Positions 1 through 8,450 of a DNA stretch of 64,000 nt are shown here, one piece after another; the first letter of the stretch is position 1; every line of letters starts with the position of its first letter. Under the pieces are notes generated by a model. It searched no databases and had not been told where the DNA came from. It saw nothing but the letters and a program-made list of their open reading frames with translations. This DNA is from Adiantum capillus-veneris. Lineage: Eukaryota; Streptophyta; Polypodiopsida; Polypodiales; Pteridaceae. The position numbers were made by a program, and so were the translations under genes. The stretch spans positions 34,360,446-34,424,445 of the forward strand of contig CM043969.1 in NCBI GenBank assembly GCA_014529385.2, written 5' to 3'.

Positions 1-499
1 CCGCAATGATCACAGGTCGTCCTTATCCAAGCAGAATCCACCCTTTGTACCTGCACTTGCCCAAATCCTTCTCTATTGACACACCCTCATGTAATCTCAT
101 CCTAAAAAAGATCCCCTTGTTACGCCTTAAATAACCTTGAGGCTAAGCGCGTCCATCGTCTTCTTCCTCTGTGCTTCTTATCTTTACCTCACCTTCGTCA
201 AGAGCATGAGATGATTTCCCGAGAGAAAAAATTCCTCTCAATATCGACAGAGAGCATATACGCCCAAAAGAGTGAGCACGTGAGAGAGAGAGGAAAGTTG
301 AAATTTTTCCGCCCTGTGTAGATTTTCTTTCCCTCCTCTTCTTTCTCTTCTTTTTTTTTCATTTTTCCTCCTTCTTTCCCCACTCTTTGCTTTTCCTTCC
401 TTTCCTCTATTTTTTTTTGTTTTTTTCTCCCCTTCTTTTTCTTCTTTTTTTCCCTTTTTTCTTCTCCTCTCCCTCCCTTCTTTTTTTCTTAGCCTTTTA
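1..499. other. LINE 3' flank, no gene seen
   Basis: No coding region is recognisable. The first 300 bases are ordinary mixed sequence and the rest is a pyrimidine-rich tract. This should be the DNA downstream of the LINE's poly(A) tail (the LINE runs on the minus strand). Short ORFs here are products of the skewed base composition. Confidence 0.5.
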
Positions 500-508
500 T
501 TTTTTTTT
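317..508. repeat. Polypyrimidine/polypurine tract
   Basis: About 190 bases are almost only C and T on the plus strand, with runs of up to nine T. On the minus strand this is an A/G-rich tract beginning with A9, next to the end of the LINE. It may be the LINE poly(A) tail expanded by slippage, or an independent low-complexity tract. Confidence 0.7.
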
Positions 509-1077
509 GCAAAACTCACAATTGTGAGTGAATTATATTGAACAGCCCAAAAAATTACAAGGTCTAGTCATGCTCTTGTTGAGCCATGAAATCATCCAGA
601 GACTATAATTACACCAAGGTAGCCACCCCCACCAACCCGCCGCCTCTTCCTTGATACACAGGGTCCAAAAAGTTGTCCTTTTGAGATCTTTTATTTACCG
701 ATGGCCAAGATTTTCCCCATCCTAGGCATTCCATCTGCTGACAACAAGGCACAAGCAGTCCTAAACCAATCCTCCGAGTGTTGCTTGCACTCGAGCGTCC
801 ATATTAGGACTTTGCTTTCTTGAGTAATTTCTGCGAAGCTTGCCACCTCAAAACCTCCTTCAAACACACGGCGGTTCCTTCTTTGGCATACATTATGTAA
901 GAAGAAATATCTGACGATTTGAGGAGGGCAGAACTTCCTGAATTCTTGCCTCCAAGGAATAGGTCAGTCTTGGAGAAACTAATTTTCCATGTTCTTTGGA
1001 CCCACTTTCATATTTTCCTTGCGAGGCCTTTAATAGTTGGGCAGTCCGAATAGGTGGGCCAGATCTTCTCTAGCCAT
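500..1077 (-). pseudogene. LINE ORF2 3' end and 3' UTR, split off by element A
   Basis: Read on the minus strand from 1077, the sequence continues the LINE frame that breaks off at 7692. Directly after the joint come residues REDLAHLFGLPNY and then a stop. HLF is the histidine part of the C-x2-C...HLF motif (zf-RVT) found near the C terminus of plant L1 reverse transcriptases; the two cysteines (CLGC) lie on the other side of element A. Downstream are a decayed C-terminal region, a short 3' UTR and an A-run at 500-508 that fits a LINE poly(A) tail. Several stops show the copy is dead. Confidence 0.75.
1074..1077. other. Left target-site duplication of A (CCAT)
   Basis: CCAT repeats at 7692-7695 just after the 3' LTR. 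Removing the element and one CCAT restores an open LINE frame across the joint, which supports a length of exactly 4 bp. Confidence 0.85.
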
Positions 1078-1762
1078 TGATGGGGGCTTTTCACAAGCCA
1101 AGCTCCCATACCCCTCTTCTCTCGTCCCCACCCCATGAAAACCCCCTCTTAGGGAGGGAGTGATAAAAGGCATTAGAAAAAGTAAGAAAAAAAATAAAGT
1201 ATGATTATGTAAATATATGAGAAAGGTAAAATAGGCCACCTCATGCCTGCGGGGCAGCCCATCCCCACCTTGCCTCCTTTTTCTTCATTGTTGCCCCACC
1301 GTGTGTCCCTTTTCCTCTCCTCCACTCAAAAGGTCAACCCCCTCTCTCTTCCACTTGTCCTTTCTCCTTTCTCTCTCCCCTCAAGCTACCCCACCTCTCA
1401 CCAATAATGCATTCTAACTCACCAATAATGCACCCTAACTCACATGCAACTTACCCTATCTTCTAAATTAGTATACCCCACCCCCTCTTTCTCTCTCGTA
1501 TCATATCCCATGACCCAAATACCCCCCTCTCTCTCTAAAGGGCGTCATATCTCTTGTCTTGTAGCTAAATAACCTTCCCCACACTCACACACACTCAGTT
1601 TCACTGAAAAAGGTGCCCACAGACCCATCCCCACCCAGTGGTTACCTGTTTTTTCTTGTGTTCACACACATCTGTACACAGATTCACCTCTGAACACACT
1701 CCCCTCTCTCCCCTTTGTAATTACTTTATTCTCCATGGCACCTCTCACTTTTTTTCATCAAC

Positions 1763-1765
<3 letters not shown>

Positions 1766-1856
<91 letters not shown>

Positions 1857-1857
1857 T
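1766..1857. repeat. (CT)n microsatellite in LTR U3
   Basis: About 90 bases of CT repeats with few interruptions. The matching place in A's 3' LTR (about 6771-6780) holds only about five CT units, so the tract changed length after insertion. Serine/leucine ORFs across it are artefacts. Confidence 0.95.
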
Positions 1858-1990
1858 AGTCTCTCTCTCATGAGACTGCTGTTCTGGCACATATACACAC
1901 AGCCAGACAAGTGGGGCCCACAGTCACATGGCCTATGTAGATAATGATTTCTTCATTTCTAAATTCTAGAATTTCTCCCCCCTCCTCCCC

Positions 1991-1999
1991 TATATAAAG
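1991..1999 (+). promoter_or_regulatory. TATA box of A 5' LTR
   Basis: TATATAAAG sits about 320 bases before the poly(A) signal AATAAA at 2308-2313, as expected for the U3/R boundary of an LTR promoter. The same site is kept at 6915-6923 in the 3' LTR. Confidence 0.7.
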
Positions 2000-2307
2000 A
2001 GGGGTCACCATCACACTAAATACACACACACCATCACCAAAGAGTACACTATGCACTGTGTGTGCCTAGTGCACACACACACATCCACACCATCACCATC
2101 ACCATCACCGCAATCACCATGCTTGTCTTGAGCATGACCTCTACACCCTTGGCTATGGAAGATGAGGGGCAACTAAATGAAGGATGATGGCCATAACCCT
2201 CGTGCGAGTCTTCACCATTAACTCCCACATATCCGCCATGTGCTCTACTACGCTCTCCCTTCTCATTCCCCTACCCTATGCTCCCCATTTCATCGCCTTA
2301 TTCTCTA

Positions 2308-2313
2308 AATAAA
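2308..2313 (+). terminator. Poly(A) signal AATAAA in A LTR
   Basis: An AATAAA hexamer downstream of the TATA box in the LTR; conserved in the 3' LTR near 7226. Likely marks the 3' end of R. Confidence 0.5.
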
Positions 2314-2470
2314 GCTTGAGGTTTTGTGAGTATGTTTTCTTGCAATGTTTTGCCCATGTGAGGTGTGCGGAATCGCCACCTAGTTTTGTGTTTGGAGTGA
2401 GCTTGTGTATGTGTGAAGGGTGTGCGGATTCGCCATCCTTTTGTGGTGCTTAAGTACTAAGCCGCTATAC

Positions 2471-2473
<3 letters not shown>

Positions 2474-2548
<75 letters not shown>

Positions 2549-2549
2549 T
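2474..2549. repeat. (CT)n(CA)n microsatellite in LTR U5
   Basis: A pure CT run followed by a CA run. The matching tract in the 3' LTR (7395-7473) is longer in CT and shorter in CA; in F it appears as (GA)n. Confidence 0.95.
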
Positions 2550-2761
2550 TGGTCTCATTCCCTTTCCTCTTCATCATTCCTCCCAAGCATCCATCTCTCT
2601 TGGATGAAAACTTTGTTATGGTGGTGTGTTGTTTGCGTCCTAGCCGCTGAAGCTAGGTGGTGCCCCTGTTTGCTTTACCATGACAGGCTCGAGGCACTCC
2701 ATTCGGTCCCCGGTGTTTTAGAGGCCGTCGGGGGTTCGGGGTTCGCTTTGCTCCCGTCATT

Positions 2762-2779
2762 TGGTGCCCCCACTGAGGA
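2762..2779 (+). other. Primer-binding site of A
   Basis: TGGTGCCCCCACTGAGGA lies two bases after the 5' LTR and begins with TGG, the complement of a tRNA CCA end. F has the identical site (48920-48937, minus). It is neither the iMet (TGGTATCAGAGC) nor the Asp (TGGCGCCGTTGCCGGGGA) type; I could not assign the tRNA. Confidence 0.7.
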
Positions 2780-3077
2780 ATCTTTTCATGAAACCCTTCA
2801 GTTTACAAGACTGAAACCCCTAAACTATTGTGAATGGATGAATGGCTAGCAGGATTTGCTAATTGGACGACAGAAGAAGAAGAGCTCCAAGCACAACTAG
2901 ACGAACTCCGCATCTCCATTGAAGCTCGAGTGCCAGGCGTAGCGGTAATCGATTTGCAGTGGGAGAGTCACCCAACACGCCAAACCCAGTGGATATACAT
3001 AGGCCAAGTGCCAAGAAGAAGAAGGAGAAGGTCGAAACCATGTCCGCAACCTACAACCAACCCACAACAACAACAAA

Positions 3078-3302
3078 ATGGAAGGAGCTCTACACAATAG
3101 AGAATCAACACTATTCTACTTTGAGAATCGGGTAAGTCAAGTCACCGAGGTAATTATCACAGTCAGTTTTCAAGTTGCACCTGATGTTGCAACACAGATA
3201 ACGGAAGCATTGGCTCACACTCTCACTAGAGAAACTAGGGATCTACTGAGTTTGTTTCAGGAAAGAACACCACCCTCTCCCACAAGCTTGGACAGTGACT
3301 AA
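3078..3302 (+). CDS. Small conserved leader ORF 1 of A (74 aa)
   Basis: A 74-codon ORF between the primer-binding site and gag. Element F has an ORF of exactly the same length, start and stop at 48401-48625 (minus), with about seven amino-acid differences. The product has no motif I recognise; the middle is amphipathic (alternating V/I/T) and the end is rich in P and S. It lies 17 bases before the next small ORF in both elements. It could encode a small accessory protein, act as an upstream ORF controlling gag translation, or be the remnant of a longer gag N terminus. Whether it is translated is unknown. Confidence 0.5.
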   Translation: MEGALHNRESTLFYFENRVSQVTEVIITVSFQVAPDVATQITEALAHTLTRETRDLLSLFQERTPPSPTSLDSD

Positions 3303-3319
3303 GCACCGCTAAGCTTCAC

Positions 3320-3538
3320 ATGAATCAGTACAACCTACCTCAAGACAGATCACACATACCAACACGTGTACGCTCAATCAAGGTAATACTGGACTTGAAG
3401 GCTCACTACCAGCACGTCATTGACACCATGCTGGGTGGGGAGCAGTTTTTTGAGGTTCTGGCATCAGATCAACCATTTGTCTTACCTTTGGTACAAGGCA
3501 ATGTACCCTTTGAAGTTTTAATCTATTTCCTAGTATAA
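3320..3538 (+). CDS. Small conserved leader ORF 2 of A (72 aa)
   Basis: A 72-codon ORF beginning MNQYNLPQDRSHIPTRVR. The F copy (48165-48383, minus) has the same length and six amino-acid differences. I counted ten nucleotide differences between the copies, six of them changing an amino acid, so evidence for selection is weak. There is no known domain; a short helix-like segment (KAHYQHVIDTMLGGEQFFEVL) is split here into KAHYQHVIDTML and GGEQFFEVL for reference. It ends about 80 bases before the gag start at 3622. Function unknown. Confidence 0.5.
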   Translation: MNQYNLPQDRSHIPTRVRSIKVILDLKAHYQHVIDTMLGGEQFFEVLASDQPFVLPLVQGNVPFEVLIYFLV

Positions 3539-3621
3539 GAGGGTATACACGCCTCCTTGTAAAGAAGAAAAAAACTTTTGCAAGCTAAGCAGTGTGTCTT
3601 TCTAGCTTTCTCTCAGTAATC

Positions 3622-4455
3622 ATGGCAAGTGTAGCATTTCCAACATTTAAAGGAAAGAAGGGGGAGGATTTGGTAACAGACTTCCTAGATGACTTTGAAG
3701 TAGCATGTGTAGTGAGCAACAAAGATATGGATGAATCCCGGGTAAGAATCTTTAAGCATCTCATGAAGCTAGAAGCTAGATCATGGTACAATGCACTTCC
3801 ACAAGCAACCAAGGATGACTAGGAACCCTTAAAAACCGCTTTTAAGAGGCGCTTTGGGGGAGGTACCACTTCAGAAAATTTGTGGGACAAGTTGAGAGAC
3901 TTGAAGCAGGAGGGTCTTTTAGAATATGCCACCTATGAGTCCAAATTTGTGGACTTGTGGGAACGGTGGGTTGAGTCACTAGCAAGGGGGGAAGCTGCAC
4001 CCGATTTCCTAAAAAAGGATCGGTTCACGCATGGCTTATGGCCGCTTCTCAAGGAGAAGGTGAAAGGTAGATTCCCGGCTACGTACGAGTTAGCCGTTGA
4101 GATTGCTCGCCTTAAGGACAAGAAGCTGCGAATGAAAGCCAAAGAAATCGAGTCAACAGAAGCAGGAACATCACGTCGACCAGCAACTACGACAACCACC
4201 ATTCCACCACCACCACCGGCTCTTGGGGTAAGAGATGACCAACAAGATATGTTGGCCCATATTACTGACCAATTGCAGAATTTGTCTGTCCACTTAATAC
4301 AGCAAGGGAGGAGTCAAGAAAGAGATCAAGACCCTGGAAGAGCACGACGACAAAACAGAGAGTATCACTGTTACAACTACGGAGAAGACGGTCACGGTAT
4401 GTACTACGTTCCCAAACCATGACAAAACTATAATAGAGGAGGTAGGAGGAACCAA
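3622..4455 (+). pseudogene. gag of element A (two nonsense codons)
   Basis: The frame starts MASVAFPTFKGKKGEDLV and runs through a retrotransposon Gag core (WYNALPQ, then an arginine-rich stretch around FKRRFGGGT) into a damaged zinc knuckle. The F copy has the canonical C-x2-C-x4-H-x4-C, whereas A has Y and V at the second and last cysteine positions. Stops at 3820-3822 (TAG, where the relative implies Trp) and 4420-4422 (TGA) break the frame. The same frame continues into the 319-codon ORF that follows. Gag would form the virus-like particle; this copy cannot make the full protein. Confidence 0.85.
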
Positions 4456-5415
4456 TTGTCACCCCCTAGAGAAACAACACCCCCACCCCGAGCACCAGCC
4501 CTACCAACACAAATTCTACGTCCGCCACAATCACCACTTACAATCATCCTACGCCCACCATCAATTGATACCCGCACACCAAGTATCATTGGTCTTGTAG
4601 AAGAGGTCAAAATGAGTGTAATAGAAGAAGGATTAAGTAAGAAGACTAGTCAAAGAACTGAAGCAGTGGAACAAGAGGTTAAAGAATCAAAAGATGCTAC
4701 GCAAGTGGGGGAGGTAAGTCAAGAAAATTGTGTTACAAATGTGAGTACATCTTTAACCTTGGATGAAATAGGCACCAAAGCGATCAATCGACAGCATTGG
4801 GCAATAAGGGTAAGAAGGTGTAAAGTGTTGATTAGGCCTCGTCAGAGTAAGAGGAATGCAAAGGTCATGAAAGATACAAGAGAAGAGGAAAACCAGCCTG
4901 TTAGCAAGGCTTTGCAGAAGATGGACAACATATCAAGCAAAGGGGAGGGCTTTGAAAATGGAAGCCTGTGCACCAGCATGGACCCAGGACAGTGTAGCAA
5001 GCTAAAGGAATCTTGCATCAAGGCAGTTTCACTAGAGGACCATAACAAAGAGGTAAGTATGACTGAAGGTTTGGAGTTGGATATTTCTCCAGAGGCTTGG
5101 CAGCCGAGCAAGATTTTATTGTGTAGTGTTATAGACTTGGAGATGGGTAATGCCTCTAGTCTACTGAAAGATGTTATAAACTTGGAGAGGGGTAATGCCT
5201 CCAGTTTATGTGAGGGTGTTCATAGTAAGTTTGATGATCAATATGTTGCCAACCTTTTAAGGATGTTCCAAACTCCTCCACAACACAGCATTGTGTTTGC
5301 ATGGGATGCATCAGACCTATGGCTATGGCTAGCTACTATAACATATAGAGAGAAGATCAGCATGGAGATAAGAGCAAAGGAGCCATGGATAGACAAAAGC
5401 CTGATAGAAGAATGA
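4456..5415 (+). CDS. Gag-tail fusion ORF with unrecognised sequence (319 aa)
   Basis: A 319-codon open frame in the same frame as gag. The first 50 or so residues (SPPRETTPPPRAP..., proline-rich) match the gag tail of F. From about 4620 on there is no similarity to F. The rest is hydrophilic and acidic/lysine-rich, with an imperfect 16-residue repeat (GNASSLL / GNASSLC, nt 5133-5215). No RT, protease or integrase motif is present where F has protease and RT. This looks like foreign DNA acquired by the element and still open, in contrast to the gag upstream. Source and function unknown; it could be a captured host gene fragment. Confidence 0.45.
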   Translation: MSPPRETTPPPRAPALPTQILRPPQSPLTIILRPPSIDTRTPSIIGLVEEVKMSVIEEGLSKKTSQRTEAVEQEVKESKDATQVGEVSQENCVTNVSTSLTLDEIGTKAINRQHWAIRVRRCKVLIRPRQSKRNAKVMKDTREEENQPVSKALQKMDNISSKGEGFENGSLCTSMDPGQCSKLKESCIKAVSLEDHNKEVSMTEGLELDISPEAWQPSKILLCSVIDLEMGNASSLLKDVINLERGNASSLCEGVHSKFDDQYVANLLRMFQTPPQHSIVFAWDASDLWLWLATITYREKISMEIRAKEPWIDKSLIEE

Positions 5416-5431
5416 AGACCTCGTTCGAAAT

Positions 5432-6037
5432 TTGGTACAATTTTTTACAAATAGTGCATCCTCTCTTTGGAGAAAGGTAAGTGGATTCCGCTTGTATTTA
5501 AGCCGCAAGGTGGGTGGCTTGCTATTAGCATCAGTAAAGGAAGTTGACATGTTTGAGCACACCCAAAAGAAGCATGATATGCTTGCAGTTTTTTCTAGTC
5601 ATGGCAGTAAGCAGGATTCTGAAGACAACTTGAGCTCACCACACCAACAAGGCGGCCATATATGGTGGATTCTTGGTACACTCTTGGGAATCACAATTTT
5701 CAGTTCTGTCTTTGCAGGAGCCAAGATGCTCATTTCCTCTCTCGCTACTGGTGGTTACAAATTTGGTCCAATTTGGCATGCAAATTTTATTGTTCGGACA
5801 CTGCAGACAATGATCCTATTTTTCACTTGGGATCCAGGAGGACACTGGCACAAAGTTCTGGAAGCCATGGGCTTCCCCTTTAATCAACCGACACTATTCC
5901 AAGGAACAAGCTATCACCCGGACCTGTTACAGATTCATGAATATCCCAGAAATCTCACCAATGGCCAAATGGAATGGCTAATTCAGAAGGCAACTCGATA
6001 TCGGATCCTACAGCTAAGCGGAAGAAGAAACAGATGA
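5432..6037 (+). CDS. Unrecognised ORF with a transmembrane-like segment (201 aa)
   Basis: A 201-codon ORF in the +1 frame relative to the ORF just upstream. Residues around WWILGTLLGITIFSSVFAG form a hydrophobic stretch long enough to span a membrane. The last part (LFQG..., NLTNGQMEWLIQKATRY) resembles, at moderate identity, the segment of F pol between the second RNase H and the integrase. So this is unrecognised sequence joined to a divergent pol remnant. Just downstream, in another frame, the sequence matches the last codons of F pol (ETDELE). An env-like gene was considered, but position and content do not establish one. Confidence 0.4.
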   Translation: MVQFFTNSASSLWRKVSGFRLYLSRKVGGLLLASVKEVDMFEHTQKKHDMLAVFSSHGSKQDSEDNLSSPHQQGGHIWWILGTLLGITIFSSVFAGAKMLISSLATGGYKFGPIWHANFIVRTLQTMILFFTWDPGGHWHKVLEAMGFPFNQPTLFQGTSYHPDLLQIHEYPRNLTNGQMEWLIQKATRYRILQLSGRRNR

Positions 6038-6062
6038 GCTAGAGGCATGAATGCCTCTAGCC

Positions 6063-6078
6063 AAAAGGGGAGGGCTAA
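6063..6078 (+). other. Polypurine tract of A
   Basis: AAAAGGGGAGGGCTAA directly before the 3' LTR; primer site for plus-strand DNA synthesis. The same tract occurs in F (minus, 42809-42820). Confidence 0.85.
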
Positions 6079-7389
6079 TGATGGGGGCTTTTCACAAGTC
6101 AAGCTCCCATACCCCTCTTCTCTCGTCCCCACCCCATGAAAACCCCCTCTTAGGGAGGGAGTGATAAAAGGCATTGGAAAAAGTAAGAAAAAAAATAAAG
6201 TATGATTATGTAAATATATGAGAAAGGTAAAATAGGCCACCTCATGCCTGCGGGGCAGCCCATCCCCACCTTGCCTCCTTTTTCTTCATTGTTGCCCCAC
6301 CGTGTGTCCCTTTTCCTCTCCTCCACTCAAAAGGTCAACCCCCTCTCTCTTCCACTTGTCCTTTCTCCTTTCTCTCTCCCCTCAAGCTACCCCACCTCTC
6401 ACCAATAATGCATTCTAACTCACCACCAATAATGCACCCTAACTCACATGCAACTTACCCTATCTTCCAAAATAGTATACCCCACCCCCTCTTTCTCTCT
6501 CGTATCATATCCCATGACCCAAATACCCCCCTCTCTCTCTAAAGGGCGCCATATCTCTTGTCTTGTAGCTAAATAACCTTCCCCACACTCACACACACTC
6601 AGTTTCACTGAAAAAGGTGCCCACATACCCATCCCCACCCAGTGGTTACCTGTTTTTTCTTGTGTTCACACACATCTGCACACAGATTCACCTCTGAACA
6701 CACTCCCCTCTCTCCCCTTTGTAATTACTTTATTCTCCATGTCATCTCTCACTTTTTTTCATCAACCCATCTCTCTCTCTTAGTCTCTCTCTCATGAGAC
6801 TGCTGTTCTGGCACATATACACACAGCCAGACAAGTGGGGCCCACAGTCACATGGCCTATGTAGATAATGATTTCTTCATTTCTAAATTCTAGAATTTCT
6901 CCCCCCTCCTCCCCTATATAAAGAGGGGTCACCATCACACTAAATACACACACACCATCACCAAAAAGTACACTATGCACTGTGTGTGCCTAGTACACAC
7001 ACACACATCCACACCATCACCATCACCGCAATCACCATGCTTGTCTTGAGCATGACCTCTACACCCTTGGTTATGGAAGATGAAGGGCAACTAAATGAAG
7101 GATGATGGCCATAACCCTCGTGCGAGTCTTCGCCATCAACTCCCACATATCCACCATGTGCTCTACCAAGCTCTCCCTTCTCATTCCCCTACCCTATGCT
7201 CCCCATTTCATCGCCTTATTCTCTAAATAAAGCTTGAATTTTTGTGAGTATGTTTTCTTGCAATATTTTGCCCATGTGAGGTGTGCGGAATCGTCACCTA
7301 GTCTTGTGTTTGGAGTGAGCTTGTGTATGTGTGAAGGGTGTGCGGATTCGCCATCCTTTTGTGGTGCCTAAGTACTAAGACGCTATACC

Positions 7390-7467
<78 letters not shown>

Positions 7468-7691
7468 CTCTCACACACACTTGATCTCATTCCCTTTCCT
7501 CTTCATCATTCCTCCCAAGCATCCATCTCTCTTGGATGAAAACTTTGTTATGGTGGTGTGTTGTTTGCGTCCTAGCCGCTGAAGCTAGGTGGTGCCCCTG
7601 TTTGCTTTACCATGACAGGCTCGAGGCACTCCATTCGGTCCCTGGTGTTTTAGAGGCCGTCGGGGGTTCGGGGTTCGCTTTGCTCCTGTCA
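6079..7691 (+). repeat. 3' LTR of element A (1613 bp)
   Basis: Direct repeat of 1078-2759; ends CTGTCA followed by the duplicated CCAT. TATA box at 6915-6923. The U3 CT tract is nearly lost, and most of the length difference from the 5' LTR is in CT tracts. Other differences are scattered substitutions of roughly a few percent, so the insertion is not recent. Confidence 0.95.
7395..7473. repeat. (CT)n microsatellite in A 3' LTR
   Basis: CT repeats with a short T interruption near the end, followed by a short CA run. Counterpart of 2474-2549. Confidence 0.95.
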
Positions 7692-8450
7692 CCATCCTGC
7701 ACCCCAAGCATCGATCTGACCCAATCCCTCTCTCTTGAATCTTCACCCCCGTCGATAGAGCACCCCAAATTACCTTCCATAGAAAGACCTTCATGTGCTG
7801 CGGAACCTTTGGCTTCCATATGTACTCCAATACTTGCTCTCACCTTTCCTCCGGCCATTGCTTTTTCCATAGCTTGTTTAGGGGGCTAGACCAATTCTTC
7901 TTATGCATCATTGTCTGATAAATGCTTTTAGGATGGGGTTTCCCTAATAGACTGCTTCCGGGCCATTTCCAGGCATTCCAGTCAAACACCGAATCACAGA
8001 TTGGAATCACTAATTTGTCAAGCTCCTTCATCACTTTGTGGACCAGAAAGACCTCCAAGCTATTGAGTTGGTACTGGGTAACCATAAGGTCAATGGTTTG
8101 CCAACTCTTGTTTCCACAGTCCCAGAAGTGTCCAAGTCACTTCAGACCCTTATTATTCAATTTCCTGGCTGTCTCAATCCAATAGGGAGTTTGTTGCGGA
8201 TCTACAACTTTGGAGAGCCAGGGGGATCAATGCAAAATGGATTTCTTGAAGTATCTGACTTCTTCCCCCCACTTTAAGACTCCTGCTACTCTGTTGCATT
8301 TTCTTACCAATTCACCTGAGCTACCTCCCAGTCTTAAGGTAGACCACTCCGGGGCTAATAGTTTGTCATGAACCTCCACCTGTCTCCACTTTCCACCATC
8401 CGAGCCAAGTTTAGATGTTTCTATCATATCTCTGACCATGACAGCCCAAA
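7692..8450 (-). pseudogene. LINE ORF2, region after RT up to zinc finger
   Basis: Minus-strand residues near 7830 read WKPKVPQHMKVFLWK and end CLGCRM at the edge of element A. This is the start of the zf-RVT domain of plant L1 elements (WK...P.K...F.W, then C-x2-C); its histidine half is at 1020-1077. The stretch to 8450 is the RT-to-zinc-finger linker, with several stops and frame changes. Non-functional. Confidence 0.75.

Larger units (their letters stand above)
1078..2759 (+). repeat. 5' LTR of element A (1682 bp)
   Basis: Matches 6079-7691 throughout, apart from scattered substitutions and large differences in the CT tracts. Starts TG and ends CA. Contains a TATA box (1991-1999), an AATAAA signal (2308-2313), a long (CT)n tract in U3 and a second CT/CA tract near the 3' end. 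It would drive transcription of A. Confidence 0.95.
1078..7691 (+). mobile_element. Ty3/gypsy LTR retrotransposon A (same family as F), pol replaced
   Basis: Two near-identical direct repeats (1078-2759, 6079-7691) begin TGATGGGGGC and end CGTCA. A primer-binding site follows the first and a polypurine tract precedes the second, so the element is on the plus strand. The flanking CCAT at 1074-1077 and 7692-7695 is the target duplication. Order inside: leader with two small ORFs, gag with two stops, unrecognised ORFs where PR-RT-RNaseH-INT should be, a short pol remnant and the pol tail. Element F (41236-50495, minus) is the complete relative. A has no RT or integrase core, so it is non-autonomous. 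Confidence 0.95.

Noticed and set aside
1638-1944. Serine/leucine ORFs over the CT tracts (also 2420-2650, 7298-7480, 13063-13445)
   Set aside because: Microsatellite translation; present only because CT repeats have no stop codon.
5432-6037. Possible env-like gene of element A
   Set aside because: There is a hydrophobic segment but no signal peptide or cleavage site, and the ORF ends in a pol remnant; kept only as an unrecognised ORF.
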